A stretch of DNA of 64,000 nt from an uncultured Alistipes sp. (GTDB lineage Bacteria > Bacteroidota > Bacteroidia > Bacteroidales > UBA932), in contig CABMPD010000007.1 of NCBI GenBank assembly GCA_902388455.1, positions 49,000 through 112,999 on the forward strand, in the 5' to 3' direction. Below the pieces are notes generated by a model. That model ran no database searches. It worked only from the letters and a program-made list of their open reading frames with translations, and was not told the origin of the DNA. The stretch's first letter is position 1; each line of letters begins with the position of its first letter. Below are positions 52,325-61,511 of the stretch, piece after piece. Position numbers and translations under genes: made by a program.

Positions 52325-53799
52325 TGAAACAACCTGGACTACTAATATCCTTCATCCCGGTCATCCTGCTGATGACTCTGATTGTTATCGGAGTGACCGT
52401 CTTCGGGGCCGACATCACCGGAGGCGCCTCCCAGGTGGCTCTGCTGCTGGCCGCGCTGACGGTCATCGGGATTTCTTTATTCCATCTCAAGATGCCCTGG
52501 TCCCGGCTGGAGGAGGGCATCATCGACAACCTCGGCAAGACCGGACCGGCCATCTTCATCCTCCTGATGATCGGGGCCCTGACCTCCACCTGGATGCTGT
52601 CAGGAGTGGTTCCGACCCTGATTTACTATGGCATGAAGCTCATCAGCCCGAAGATATTCCTGCTGGTGGTATTCCTGCTCACGGCCATAGTCTCGGTGCT
52701 CTCGGGCAGCTCGTGGACCACCATCGGCACCATAGGCGTGGCGATGATGAGCGCGGGCACTATGCTGGGCATCTCCGAGGGCTGGCTGGCCGGAGCCATA
52801 ATCTCCGGAGCCTACTTCGGGGACAAGCGCTCGCCCATGTCCGACACCACCAACCTCGCCTCATCCGTAGCGGGAGTAGATATCTACGGGAACATCAACT
52901 ATCTGCTGTACACCAACATGCCGTCATTCGTCATCTCCGGCATAGTGTTCACCATCGTAGGCTTCACCTACAACCCGGCCTCCGAACTGGATCTCAGCGC
53001 CCAGTATGCCAGCCTCTCGTCGGCGTTCGTCATCAGTCCCTGGCTGCTGCTCATCCCCTGCCTTACCATCTTCATGATATACAAGAAGATTCCCCCGTTC
53101 ATCACCCTCTTCGTTTCGGCCCTGCTCTCCGGCATCATAGCTTTCTTCGTGCAGCCGGACCTCATCGCACAGATATGCGGAGAAGGAAGGGGATTCCGGG
53201 AATTCTTCTACTTCCTCTACCAGTCCCTGGCAGCAGAAGTGACCGTGTCCACAGGCGACCCGATGCTGGATACCCTGGCCTGCACCTCCGGCATGTACGG
53301 CATGCTCGGCACGATATGGCTGATACTCTGCGTGATAGTCTTCGGAGGCGTAATGGAGGCATCCGGCATGATAGAGGCCGTCACAGCCCGCATCATCTCC
53401 CGTCTGAAGAGTGCCGTGCAGCTCGTCTCGGCCACAGTCGCCTCCGGTATCTTCTGCAACATCGTACTCTCCGACCAGTACATGTCCATCATCGTTCCGG
53501 GAAAAATGTTCGCAGAGGCCTACCGCAAGCGCGGCTACGCTCCCGAACTGCTCAGCCGCAGCCTCGAGGACTCGGCCACAGTGACCTCGGTACTGGTACC
53601 CTGGAATACCTGCGGAGTGGTGCAGTCCACCGTCCTCGGCGTGGCTACCCTCTCCTACCTCCCCTACTGCATCTTCAACCTGCTCTCGCCCCTGATGTCC
53701 ATCTTCGTGGCGGCCATCGGCTGGAAGATCCGCAGACTCGGCGGCAACAATGACAATCAATCAAACAACAATAATCTTAATGACAATGAAAATCAGTGA
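52324..53799 (+). CDS. nhaC: NhaC family Na+/H+ antiporter
   Basis: The 491-residue, 11-12 helix membrane protein has NhaC-type motifs VSVLSGSSWTTIGTIGVAMM and GAYFGDKRSPMSDTTNLASS with the key Asp residues, and DSATVTSVLVPWNTCGVVQ near the C-terminus. It exchanges Na+ for H+; some relatives use malate/lactate. The ATG at 52324 is preferred to 52273, which lies inside pmbA. The tail (NDNQSNNNNLNDNENQ) is low-complexity Asn/Asp and encloses the slyD start. Confidence 0.9.
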   Translation: MKQPGLLISFIPVILLMTLIVIGVTVFGADITGGASQVALLLAALTVIGISLFHLKMPWSRLEEGIIDNLGKTGPAIFILLMIGALTSTWMLSGVVPTLIYYGMKLISPKIFLLVVFLLTAIVSVLSGSSWTTIGTIGVAMMSAGTMLGISEGWLAGAIISGAYFGDKRSPMSDTTNLASSVAGVDIYGNINYLLYTNMPSFVISGIVFTIVGFTYNPASELDLSAQYASLSSAFVISPWLLLIPCLTIFMIYKKIPPFITLFVSALLSGIIAFFVQPDLIAQICGEGRGFREFFYFLYQSLAAEVTVSTGDPMLDTLACTSGMYGMLGTIWLILCVIVFGGVMEASGMIEAVTARIISRLKSAVQLVSATVASGIFCNIVLSDQYMSIIVPGKMFAEAYRKRGYAPELLSRSLEDSATVTSVLVPWNTCGVVQSTVLGVATLSYLPYCIFNLLSPLMSIFVAAIGWKIRRLGGNNDNQSNNNNLNDNENQ

Positions 53800-54331
53800 C
53801 AAGAAAGTAGTAGCACTCACCTACACCCTCACCGTGGACGGCCAGGTGGCCGACCAGACCACAGAAGACCGTCCCCTCGACTTCATCTTCGGCATGGGTT
53901 ATCTCCTGCCCAAGTTCGAGGAGAATATCGCCGGCAAGGAGCCCGGTGACAGCTTCGAGTTCACCCTCACACCCTCTGAAGGCTACGGCGAGCACAACCC
54001 CGAGCTGGTGGTCGAGCTTCCCAAGCACATCTTCGAAGTGGATGGCAAGATTCAGGAAGGTCTCCTCACCGTCGGCAACATGATCCCGATGATGAACCAG
54101 CAGGGCGGTGTCATGCACGGCAAGGTTCACGAGGTCAAGGACGACAGCGTGATGATGAACTTCAACCACCCCATGGCCGGCAAGACCCTCAACTTCACCG
54201 GCAAGATCCTCACCGTCCGCGACGCCACCGAGCAGGAGCTGACCGAAGGCCTGCACGGCGAGCTGAAGCAGAGCTCATGCGGCGGCGGATGCTCCTCCTG
54301 CGGAGGGGACTGCTGCGGCGGCTGCAACTGA
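53786..54331 (+). CDS. slyD: SlyD-type FKBP peptidyl-prolyl isomerase with Cys-rich tail
   Basis: The 181-residue protein has an FKBP domain split by an insert-in-flap chaperone domain (TLTPSEGYGEHNPELVVELP ... FNHPMAGKTLNF). The C-terminal tail, CGGGCSSCGGDCCGGC, has seven Cys and resembles SlyD metal-binding tails. It accelerates proline isomerisation and may store Ni or Zn. The ATG at 53786 gives the standard N-terminus (MKISDKKVV); it overlaps nhaC by 14 nt. Upstream in-frame ATGs at 53750 and 53780 are less likely. Confidence 0.92.
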   Translation: MKISDKKVVALTYTLTVDGQVADQTTEDRPLDFIFGMGYLLPKFEENIAGKEPGDSFEFTLTPSEGYGEHNPELVVELPKHIFEVDGKIQEGLLTVGNMIPMMNQQGGVMHGKVHEVKDDSVMMNFNHPMAGKTLNFTGKILTVRDATEQELTEGLHGELKQSSCGGGCSSCGGDCCGGCN

Positions 54332-54360
54332 TCTGACTCTACCGCCTGAAGGCAGTTCCT

Positions 54361-54394
54361 GAGTGCTCAGCGTTTTGCAAGTTGCTGAGCACTC
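54361..54394 (+). terminator. 11-bp hairpin after slyD
   Basis: GAGTGCTCAGC (54361-54371) pairs perfectly with GCTGAGCACTC (54384-54394) around a 12-nt loop, 30 nt after the slyD stop. No T run follows, so it may instead protect the 3' end. Confidence 0.55.
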
Positions 54395-54433
54395 ACAAAG
54401 CATTTAAGCGCTTACAGAACACTGTGCGTCAGC

Positions 54434-54544
54434 AGGCATGAAAATGCAGGTCGGAAAAGACCAGGCCCTCCCACCGCTTCGCGGCGGGCCCCTCCCTCTA
54501 GAGCCGAGGGCGGCTAGTCTTTCCCGACCTGCATTTTCATGCCT
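54434..54544. repeat. Multi-hairpin palindromic element, copy B
   Basis: Outer arms of 28 nt (54434-54461 and 54517-54544) are complementary with one mismatch; the left arm begins AGGCATGAAAATGCAGGTCG. Inside is the core CCCTCCCACCG (54467-54477), a short hairpin CCGC TTC GCGG, then CGGGCCCCTCCCTCTAGAGC and CGAGGGCGGC, with CCCTC pairing to GAGGG. The core aligns with copy A at 45749-45919, but the arms are unrelated. Lies between convergent genes slyD and the fucosidase. Confidence 0.85.
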
Positions 54545-54972
54545 TACCCGTTTTGCCTACTACCTCACTCCACTTCATTTCCCTTTTTCTTTAACACAGC
54601 CTATCGTAACGCACCATACCATACCATTCCATACCATTCCCCTCCAGTCTGTAATTGACCATCCTGGACAATCAGCTGGAAAACAATCTATTACAAAACT
54701 ACACCTACAACAGACTGAACTGCGCGCCGCGGCTCGGATTTCTTTAAAAGCGCCCGTAAAGTGCTGTAGCAGGGGTAGTGAGCAGTCAGCACATTTTCTT
54801 CAGGACGAGTCTGTAAGCCGATGATCCGTGCATAATGTTGTCAAACAGCAATATAGGCGAAAAGCTGGGAAACAGATAAGCGGTGATTACCCTCAGTCTG
54901 TAAAACGCATACTTTATGTATATATCTGAGAAACATGAACATATACGGCATTTGAGCTGAACAGACTGCATT
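54545..54972. other. Intergenic region with AGTCTGTAA motifs
   Basis: No credible gene. AGTCTGTAA, the reverse complement of the 9-mer seen near 30000, occurs at 54646-54654, 54808-54816 and 54895-54903. A short run of AWWCC pentamers (ATACC/ATTCC) lies at about 54613-54642. Confidence 0.45.
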
Positions 54973-56418
54973 TCACAGCAGTGCGGGATACACGCTGAAA
55001 CGGGATATGCAGGGGACGGCGCGGCTGCTGTCGACTACGAGACGGACGGCTGTTGCGGTCACCGGACGATCGAAAACAGCGATATGCTTGTGTCCTACAG
55101 ATGTGCCGGTGTAGACTGTCTGCCACTGGCCGTCAGGCATCCTGACCTCCACGCGGAAAGACCGGATGCGCTCACCCTGAGCGATATCTTCCTGGATGAC
55201 ACAGCGGTCTACTGACACTGCTCCAGACGTAGCGGAAGACTGCCGGTCTCCAGCGGATTGCTGCGGAAATTCCAGCAGGAAGGTTCCGCCACGGCCGGAA
55301 GCCGACGCGACAGGCGTCCCGTACCTGCGCTGTATCTCCTCGCCCCACTCCTCTAACCGGTGGACATCCCCCTTAGGCAGCAGGCCGTCAGGATCCGGAG
55401 TCAGCCCGACGATGAGTGTGGCATTGCGTCCCACCGACTTCTCGTACATGGACATCAGAGCATCGAGAGAGTAGACCGCGTCCTCGTCTCCCGGCTCCCA
55501 GAACCACTCGTGCCGGCCTCCGGCTCCGCGCAGAGGGGTGTCCGCCATAGCCGGCACCCAGTACTGACCGTCGGGATCTCCGTGGGCGAGCAGACGGTTG
55601 TGCTCGGAGGCCGACTCGTTGTTGCGGTTGTGGCTGTAGGGATAAGGGAACGTGGACCAGCACGGGTAGCCGACGGTTCCGGTCTCTGAACCGCCCCACC
55701 GAAGATCGGCCCGGTCCACATTGTGATAGAAGAGGCAATCGGGCTGAAGGCTGTCGACAATAGGCTCCACATCCGGCCCCATGCCCCTCGGGTCGTCGGC
55801 CCCACCGTCAAACCAGATCATGAAGAGGTCTCCGTACCGGGAACACAGTTCCTCCACCATCCGTTCGCAATACCTCCGGTACCATTCCTGCCGGTTGCGG
55901 GCAAAGTCTCCGCCTCCATCGGCCGCGAAATTGTGTATTCCTAAAAGCGAGTTCCATCGGATACCGACATACAGTCCCGGCTGCAGTCCGTACTTACGGC
56001 ACGAGGCCACGAAGTCCGCCACGATGTCCCCCTTGCCGTCCCTCCAGCGTACCGCCTTCATGCAATAAGGGTTCACATCGCTCTGCCACAGACCGAAACC
56101 GGTCTCGTGAGTGGCCGTAAGTATGGCGAAACGGGCTCCGGCAGCCTTGGCCGCACGTATCCACTGATCGGTGTCGAGATGCTCCGGAGCGAAGATGTTG
56201 TAGTCCTCGACCGGAGTTATACGGTTGCTTCCCTGACCGTAGGCCTGGCCGTCGAACACGTGCAGGTCATAATGGAACACCACGCCTATTTCGGCCTCGT
56301 GCCACTTGAGCTGCCTCTCCGCCGGAACCGGGATGCAGGCAGTATCTTTCACGCTGGCTGAAGACAACAGACTTACTGTCAGCAATAATGCGATACAGGA
56401 CAATTTCCGGACATTCAT
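54973..56418 (-). CDS. Secreted alpha-L-fucosidase (GH29)
   Basis: The 481-residue product has a signal peptide (KLSCIALLLTVSLLSSAS). The GH29 barrel has LKWHEAEIGVVFHYDLHVFDG at the front, FAILTATHETGFGLW, and the nucleophile context FMIWFDGGADD (Asp204). A C-terminal beta-sandwich follows (RSFRVEVRMPDGQWQTVYTG). The sequence suits the GH29-B type, which favours branched alpha-1,3/1,4 fucose; specificity is inference. An in-frame ATG at 56442 exists, but 56418 starts the signal peptide. It stands alone, without a SusC/D locus. Confidence 0.88.
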   Translation of the reverse strand: MNVRKLSCIALLLTVSLLSSASVKDTACIPVPAERQLKWHEAEIGVVFHYDLHVFDGQAYGQGSNRITPVEDYNIFAPEHLDTDQWIRAAKAAGARFAILTATHETGFGLWQSDVNPYCMKAVRWRDGKGDIVADFVASCRKYGLQPGLYVGIRWNSLLGIHNFAADGGGDFARNRQEWYRRYCERMVEELCSRYGDLFMIWFDGGADDPRGMGPDVEPIVDSLQPDCLFYHNVDRADLRWGGSETGTVGYPCWSTFPYPYSHNRNNESASEHNRLLAHGDPDGQYWVPAMADTPLRGAGGRHEWFWEPGDEDAVYSLDALMSMYEKSVGRNATLIVGLTPDPDGLLPKGDVHRLEEWGEEIQRRYGTPVASASGRGGTFLLEFPQQSAGDRQSSATSGAVSVDRCVIQEDIAQGERIRSFRVEVRMPDGQWQTVYTGTSVGHKHIAVFDRPVTATAVRLVVDSSRAVPCISRFSVYPALL

Positions 56419-56477
56419 GAGTTCTGTAAATTTATTTCCCATAAGAAATGAATTTGCTTAAAATCAATATTCGTGAA

Positions 56478-58025
56478 CTATAAGTCGCACCGCAGGATAC
56501 GCTCTGCAGCACGGATGCCGTCAATGGCGGAGGAGACGATGCCTCCGGAGTAGCCGGCTCCCTCTCCGCAGGGATAGAGGTTCTGCAGGTCAATGTGCTG
56601 GAGGGTCTGAGGGTCGCGGGGCAGGCGCACGGGCGAGGAAGTGCGGGACTCCACTGCAAGGAGCAGGGCCTCGGAGGTATAGTAGCCCCTCAGCTTTCGG
56701 TCAAATGCCGGGAAGGCCCTGCGCAGGCGGTCGGCGACGAAGCCCGGCAGCACCTCATTGAGGTCCGCGGCAAATGCTCCGGGAGCGTAGGATGTCTTCG
56801 GCAGTGTCGTAACAACTGCCTTGCCTCTGCGGCTTTTGACAAAATCGGTCATGCGCTGGGCCGGAGCGCGGAATGAGGCCGAGACTTCGAAGCAGCGGCG
56901 CTCCACCTCCTCCCGGAAATCCAGCATTGCCTCCGGGCCGCCGGGAACATCCCCCGGCTCGACGGAAGTGACGATGCCGGCATTGGCCCAGCGGGAATTG
57001 CGCCGGGAGTTAGACATGCCGTTGGTGACCACCGTCCCCGGCTCGGTGGACGAGGGGACGAGGATGCCGCCCGGGCACATGCAGAAGGAGAATACTCCCC
57101 TGCCATCCACCTGCTCCACGAGGGAGTATTCGGCTGCCGGCAGCCATGGCATGCGCGGGCCGTGGTACTGCGCCCGGTCGATGAGCTCCTGCGGGTGCTC
57201 AGCCCTGACTCCGAGGGCAAAGCCTTTGGCATCCACCGCCCACCCCTTGTGCATGAACAGGCGGTAAATATCCGAGGCGGAGTGCCCGGTGGCCAGGATG
57301 ACCTCCGGAGCCTCAAAGACGGAGCCATTGTCACAGAGCACCTTCCATCCTCCGCCGGGAGTCTGCTGAAGGTCGGTGACACGGCTGGAAAAATGATATT
57401 CACCTCCGCATTCCACGATATGGGAGCGCATGGCCTCGACTATTGCAGGCAGACGGTCGCTGCCGATGTGGGGATGGGCGTCGATCCTTATCATTGGGTC
57501 CGCGCCGAAGTCGGTGAAGGTCTTGAGGACTGCTCCCACATCGCCCCGCTTGTTGGAGCGGGTGTAGAGCTTGCCGTCGGAGAATGTGCCGGCACCGCCT
57601 TCGCCGAAGCAGTAGTTGGAGTCGGGATTAAGGCCGCCAGTGCGGGAGATGGCGGCTATGTCGTATTTGCGTTCATGGACGTTCTTGCCCCGCTCGAGAA
57701 TGATGGGACGGCGGCCGCCGCAGATGAGCCTCAGGGCGGCGAAGAGTCCGGCGGGACCGGCCCCGATAACGATTACGGGAGGCTTCCGGGAGACATCCTG
57801 ACTGAGGCTGTACGATGCGGTCTCGGGCGGCACCTCTCCCTGCAGGTATGCGGCCAGCCGGTAGCGGCGCAGGATCTTGCGGGAGCGGGCGTCGATAGAG
57901 CGGCGGAGAAGGCGCACCTCGGCTATTTTCCCGAGAGGGACACCGGCAACCTTGGCCGCAGCCGTCCTGAAATCCTCCTCCGTCGGAGCGTACGATGCCT
58001 CGAAGGCTGTCTCGAATTCTTTCAT
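56478..58025 (-). CDS. FAD-dependent dehydrogenase (COG2509-like)
   Basis: The 515-residue protein has a small N-terminal domain of ~90 residues, then an FAD-binding motif VIVIGAGPAGLFAALRL and ILERGKNVHERKYD. GTFSDGKLYTRSNKRGD and EVILATGHSASDIYRL match the uncharacterised COG2509 family. The C-terminal end has NLYPCGEGAGYSGGIVSSA. Electron donor and acceptor are unknown. The ATG is 1 nt from the tsaD stop, so the two are co-transcribed. Confidence 0.88.
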   Translation of the reverse strand: MKEFETAFEASYAPTEEDFRTAAAKVAGVPLGKIAEVRLLRRSIDARSRKILRRYRLAAYLQGEVPPETASYSLSQDVSRKPPVIVIGAGPAGLFAALRLICGGRRPIILERGKNVHERKYDIAAISRTGGLNPDSNYCFGEGGAGTFSDGKLYTRSNKRGDVGAVLKTFTDFGADPMIRIDAHPHIGSDRLPAIVEAMRSHIVECGGEYHFSSRVTDLQQTPGGGWKVLCDNGSVFEAPEVILATGHSASDIYRLFMHKGWAVDAKGFALGVRAEHPQELIDRAQYHGPRMPWLPAAEYSLVEQVDGRGVFSFCMCPGGILVPSSTEPGTVVTNGMSNSRRNSRWANAGIVTSVEPGDVPGGPEAMLDFREEVERRCFEVSASFRAPAQRMTDFVKSRRGKAVVTTLPKTSYAPGAFAADLNEVLPGFVADRLRRAFPAFDRKLRGYYTSEALLLAVESRTSSPVRLPRDPQTLQHIDLQNLYPCGEGAGYSGGIVSSAIDGIRAAERILRCDL

Positions 58026-59060
58026 CTACTTGAAGTCAAGGGCTCTGGAGACGGGAGCAGCATCGAGCCCTCCGGTGAGCCCAGCGCGGAACTTGAAGAG
58101 ACCGGCCACGGCTATCATCGCAGCATTGTCAGTGGTGAACTTGAATTCGGGGATGAAGGTGGTCCAGCCGCGTTTCTCGCCCTCGGAGGCGATACGGCTG
58201 CGCAGGCCCGAGTTGGCCGACACGCCGCCGCCGATGGCCACCTGTTTTATACCTGTCTGCTTCACGGCTTTCAGGAGCTTGTCCATAAGCACGTCTATCA
58301 GGGTCTTCTGGAAAGAGGCGCAGATATCGGCCATATTGTGCTGCATAAAGTCGGGGTCCTCCTTCAAATGGTCACGCACGAAATACAGCAGGGAGGTCTT
58401 CACTCCGCTGAAGCTGTAGTCCAGTCCGGGTACGTGCGGCTTGGCGAACTTGAATCGCTCCGGGTCGCCCTGGGCAGCGAGCCTGTCCACCACCGGACCG
58501 CCGGGATAACCCAGGCCGAGAAGCTTGGCGCACTTGTCGAACGCCTCCCCCACCGCGTCGTCTATCGTCCGGCCCAGCACCTCGAAGTGCAGCGGGTCGT
58601 CCACCCTCACGATCTGGGAGTGGCCTCCGGAGACTAACAGAGCTAAGAAGGGAAATGTCGGGGGTACGTAGGGCTTGCCCTCCTGCCGGATGAAGTGCGA
58701 GAGGATGTGGCCCTGAAGGTGGTTGACATCCACCAACGGCTTGTCCACCGCTAATGACAGTCCTTTGGCGAAGGACACCCCCACGAGCAGCGAGCCCAGC
58801 AGGCCCGGTCCGCGGGTATAGGCTATCGCATCTATCTGGTCCGGCCTCACCCCGGCCTGGTCGAGGGCCTGGCTTACCACCGGCACTATATTCTGCTGAT
58901 GAGCGCGGGAGGCCAGTTCGGGGACCACCCCGCCGTACTTGCGGTGTACCTCCTGCGAGGCCATCACATTGGCCAGCAGCGTCTCGCCCCGCAGCACCGC
59001 CGCCGACGTATCGTCGCACGACGACTCGATTCCCAATATTATCTCTTCTGCCATACGCAT
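58026..59060 (-). CDS. tsaD: tRNA N6-adenosine threonylcarbamoyltransferase TsaD
   Basis: The 344-residue enzyme completes t6A at position 37 of ANN-decoding tRNAs, with TsaB/TsaE. Metal motifs are intact: ILGIESSCDDTSAAVL, the HQQNIVP region, VNHLQGHILSHF, LVSGGHSQIV and VAIGGGVSANSGLR. Two ATGs six bases apart (59060, 59054) are both possible. TACTTTTG on the minus strand (59089-59096) is the likely promoter. Confidence 0.96.
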   Translation of the reverse strand: MRMAEEIILGIESSCDDTSAAVLRGETLLANVMASQEVHRKYGGVVPELASRAHQQNIVPVVSQALDQAGVRPDQIDAIAYTRGPGLLGSLLVGVSFAKGLSLAVDKPLVDVNHLQGHILSHFIRQEGKPYVPPTFPFLALLVSGGHSQIVRVDDPLHFEVLGRTIDDAVGEAFDKCAKLLGLGYPGGPVVDRLAAQGDPERFKFAKPHVPGLDYSFSGVKTSLLYFVRDHLKEDPDFMQHNMADICASFQKTLIDVLMDKLLKAVKQTGIKQVAIGGGVSANSGLRSRIASEGEKRGWTTFIPEFKFTTDNAAMIAVAGLFKFRAGLTGGLDAAPVSRALDFK

Positions 59061-59088
59061 TTCTGTCTTAACGGACCACAAAAGTACT

Positions 59089-59116
59089 AAACAATTCCGA
59101 TTATTCGCTATCTTTG
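59089..59116. promoter_or_regulatory. Divergent -7 boxes of tsaD and the AAA-ATPase gene
   Basis: Minus strand TACTTTTG (59089-59096) faces tsaD; plus strand TATCTTTG (59109-59116) faces the ATPase gene, whose ATG is at 59141. The two boxes are 12 bp apart, so the promoters overlap. Confidence 0.5.
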
Positions 59117-59140
59117 TCTCCGGAGCAAAACTATATCGGC

Positions 59141-60682
59141 ATGAAATATCCTATAGGCGTACAGAATTTCGAAAAGATCCGTCATGACGGATTTCTCTAC
59201 ATAGACAAGACAGAGCTCATTTACAAACTTGTGAATGAGAGCAGTTATTATTTTCTAAGCCGCCCGAGAAGATTCGGAAAGAGCCTCCTTATCTCCACCC
59301 TTGAAGCATATTTTCAAGGAAAGAAAGAACTCTTCAAGGGGCTGGCGATAGACACCCTCGAGAAGGAATGGACGGCAAGGCCGGTGCTGCACATAGACCT
59401 TAATATCGAGAGATACAATAAACCTGAGAATCTCCACGACATACTCAACTATAGTCTTTGCTACTGGGAAAAACTCTACGGAAGCGACCCGTCGGAGACT
59501 TCGCTGTCACTGCGCTTTGCCGGCATCGTCAGAAGGGCGCACGAGCAGACAGGACACCGCGTAGCCATCCTCGTAGATGAGTACGACAAGCCGTTGCTCC
59601 AGGCCATCGGCAACAAACAGCTGCAGGAAGAGTTCAGAGGCATTCTCAAGCCGTTCTACGGAGTGCTCAAAACCATGGACGGGCATATCAGGTTCGCGAT
59701 GCTGACCGGGGTGACAAAGTTCGGTAAAGTCAGCGTTTTCAGCGACCTCAACAACCTGAAGGACATATCCATGCTCCCGCAGTACGCCAGTCTGTGCGGC
59801 CTGACGGAAAGTGAGATTCACCGATACATGGAGGAGGGCATACAGAATCTGGCTGCAACCCAGCATCTCACCTACGACGAGACATGCCGGAAGCTGAAAG
59901 TGCTGTACGACGGCTATCACTTCTCGCCCGGTTCCGAAGGCATCTACAATCCGTTCAGCATCCTCAGAACCATGGACAGCGGTATCTTCGGAAGCTACTG
60001 GTTCGAGACAGGCACGCCCACTTATCTCGTAACTCTCCTCAAGCAGGGCAAGTGCGACCTGAGCGAAATTTCCTCGGCGGTCACCGATGTAGAGACTCTC
60101 GACAGCATCTATGGGGATGACGAGCCCATCCCGGTCATCTACCAGAGCGGGTACCTCACCATAAAAGGATACGACCCGCGTTTTGAGTCATACACACTTG
60201 GATTCCCGAACAAGGAAGTCGAGGAAGGCTTCATGAAATTTCTCGTCCCCTACTACACTCCCATCCGGAAATCCGCCACCAACTTCGAAATACAGAAGTT
60301 CGTCCGGGAGATAGAGGCCGGTGACGCGGATGCATTTCTCCGCCGCCTCCAGTCCTTCATGGCAGACACCCCCTACGAGCTCGTCCGCGACCAGGAGCTC
60401 CACTACCAGAACGTCCTCTTCATAGTCTCCAAGCTCCTCGGCTTCTACGTGCAGACCGAGTACCGCACCTCGCAGGGGCGCATCGATCTCCTGCTCCAGA
60501 CCGACAAGTACGTCTACATCATGGAGTTCAAGTTAGAGGGCTCAGCCGAGGATGCTCTGAAGCAGATCGAGGATTGCAACTATGCCGCCCCCTTCGCCTC
60601 CGACTCCCGCAAAGTCCTGAAGATAGGCATCAACTTCTCAACCCAAAGCAGAAATATTGACAAATGGATTATAACCGCATGA
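59141..60682 (+). CDS. AAA-ATPase-like/PDDEXK nuclease-family protein
   Basis: The 513-residue product belongs to the large Bacteroidota family with PF09820-like ATPase and PF08011-like nuclease domains. The N-terminus is KYPIGVQNFEKIRHDGFLYI, the P-loop is FLSRPRRFGKSLL, and Walker B is VAILVDEYDKPLL. The C-terminal nuclease motif is QGRIDLLL (Asp) followed by YIMEFKLEG (E-x-K). Function is unknown; defence or mobile-element links have been proposed. A second member lies at 63300-64000. It overlaps the TetR gene by 19 nt, so the two are coupled. Confidence 0.9.
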   Translation: MKYPIGVQNFEKIRHDGFLYIDKTELIYKLVNESSYYFLSRPRRFGKSLLISTLEAYFQGKKELFKGLAIDTLEKEWTARPVLHIDLNIERYNKPENLHDILNYSLCYWEKLYGSDPSETSLSLRFAGIVRRAHEQTGHRVAILVDEYDKPLLQAIGNKQLQEEFRGILKPFYGVLKTMDGHIRFAMLTGVTKFGKVSVFSDLNNLKDISMLPQYASLCGLTESEIHRYMEEGIQNLAATQHLTYDETCRKLKVLYDGYHFSPGSEGIYNPFSILRTMDSGIFGSYWFETGTPTYLVTLLKQGKCDLSEISSAVTDVETLDSIYGDDEPIPVIYQSGYLTIKGYDPRFESYTLGFPNKEVEEGFMKFLVPYYTPIRKSATNFEIQKFVREIEAGDADAFLRRLQSFMADTPYELVRDQELHYQNVLFIVSKLLGFYVQTEYRTSQGRIDLLLQTDKYVYIMEFKLEGSAEDALKQIEDCNYAAPFASDSRKVLKIGINFSTQSRNIDKWIITA

Positions 60683-61434
60683 TTACCGAGAGCAAGAAAC
60701 CCAGAATAAGAAGGACCAATGAACAGGTTGACAAAGCCATCAGCGACGCCCTGACCACTCTCGCTGGACAGATGCCGCTTGCCAGGATTACTGTAAACCA
60801 GCTGATTGCCGAGGCCGGTATCGAAGCCGCCGTATTCTTCAAGAGATACAGCTCGATAGACGACCTGATATACGAATACGTCCGCGACCACGATTTCTGG
60901 CTCGGCGAGACCGTCTCGTACAGGAAGATGGACAAGGAAGGCGCGGAGAGATACTACATCCGCACGCTCGAGGATCTGTGCCGCCACCTCGACAGCAACG
61001 GGCCGCTCCGGGATTCCCTGCTCTGGGAGCTCGCATCCGACTCGGAAGCCGTGAAGAAGATCGCTGACATCCGCGAGCTGGAGAACGAGTCCCTGCTGGC
61101 CTACTACCGGAAATACTTCAAGGGCACAGGCCTGGACATCAGCGGCGTAACCGCAGTGCTCATCGCCGGCATCTACTACCTCTATCTGCACCGCAGTAAA
61201 TCCACCTTCTGCGGCCTGGATCTCAACACCGAAAAAGACAGCCGGAGACTGCTGCGGCTCCTGAGCCGGACTGTCCACACCCTGTTCGCAGAGGCAGGCA
61301 AGAGCACCTCCGACGACAGCGTCCGGAATTCAGAACTTGCCCGCCGCATGGAAGCCAAGGGTCTCGACCGCGCCGCCATCTGCGACATCCTCGACCTCAC
61401 TTCCGACGAGCTTGCCGCCCTCCTGCCCGAATAG
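60664..61434 (+). CDS. TetR-family transcriptional regulator with C-terminal extension
   Basis: The 256-residue protein has a TetR-type N-terminal HTH (VDKAISDALTTLAGQMPLAR then ITVNQLIAEAGIEAAVFFKR) and an all-helical ligand domain. The last ~35 residues (RNSELARRMEAKGLDRAAIC, DILDLTSDELAALL) form an extra helical unit not typical of TetR. It starts inside the AAA-ATPase gene (19-nt overlap; an ATG at 60679 would reduce this to 4 nt). It may control this gene or the next. A terminator follows. Confidence 0.82.
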   Translation: MDYNRMITESKKPRIRRTNEQVDKAISDALTTLAGQMPLARITVNQLIAEAGIEAAVFFKRYSSIDDLIYEYVRDHDFWLGETVSYRKMDKEGAERYYIRTLEDLCRHLDSNGPLRDSLLWELASDSEAVKKIADIRELENESLLAYYRKYFKGTGLDISGVTAVLIAGIYYLYLHRSKSTFCGLDLNTEKDSRRLLRLLSRTVHTLFAEAGKSTSDDSVRNSELARRMEAKGLDRAAICDILDLTSDELAALLPE

Positions 61435-61511
61435 CCGCCACACAATAGACACCGCCCAATTTATCCAACATCACAGATAAATTAAACACACATTATAAAT
61501 ACCGTCACATC

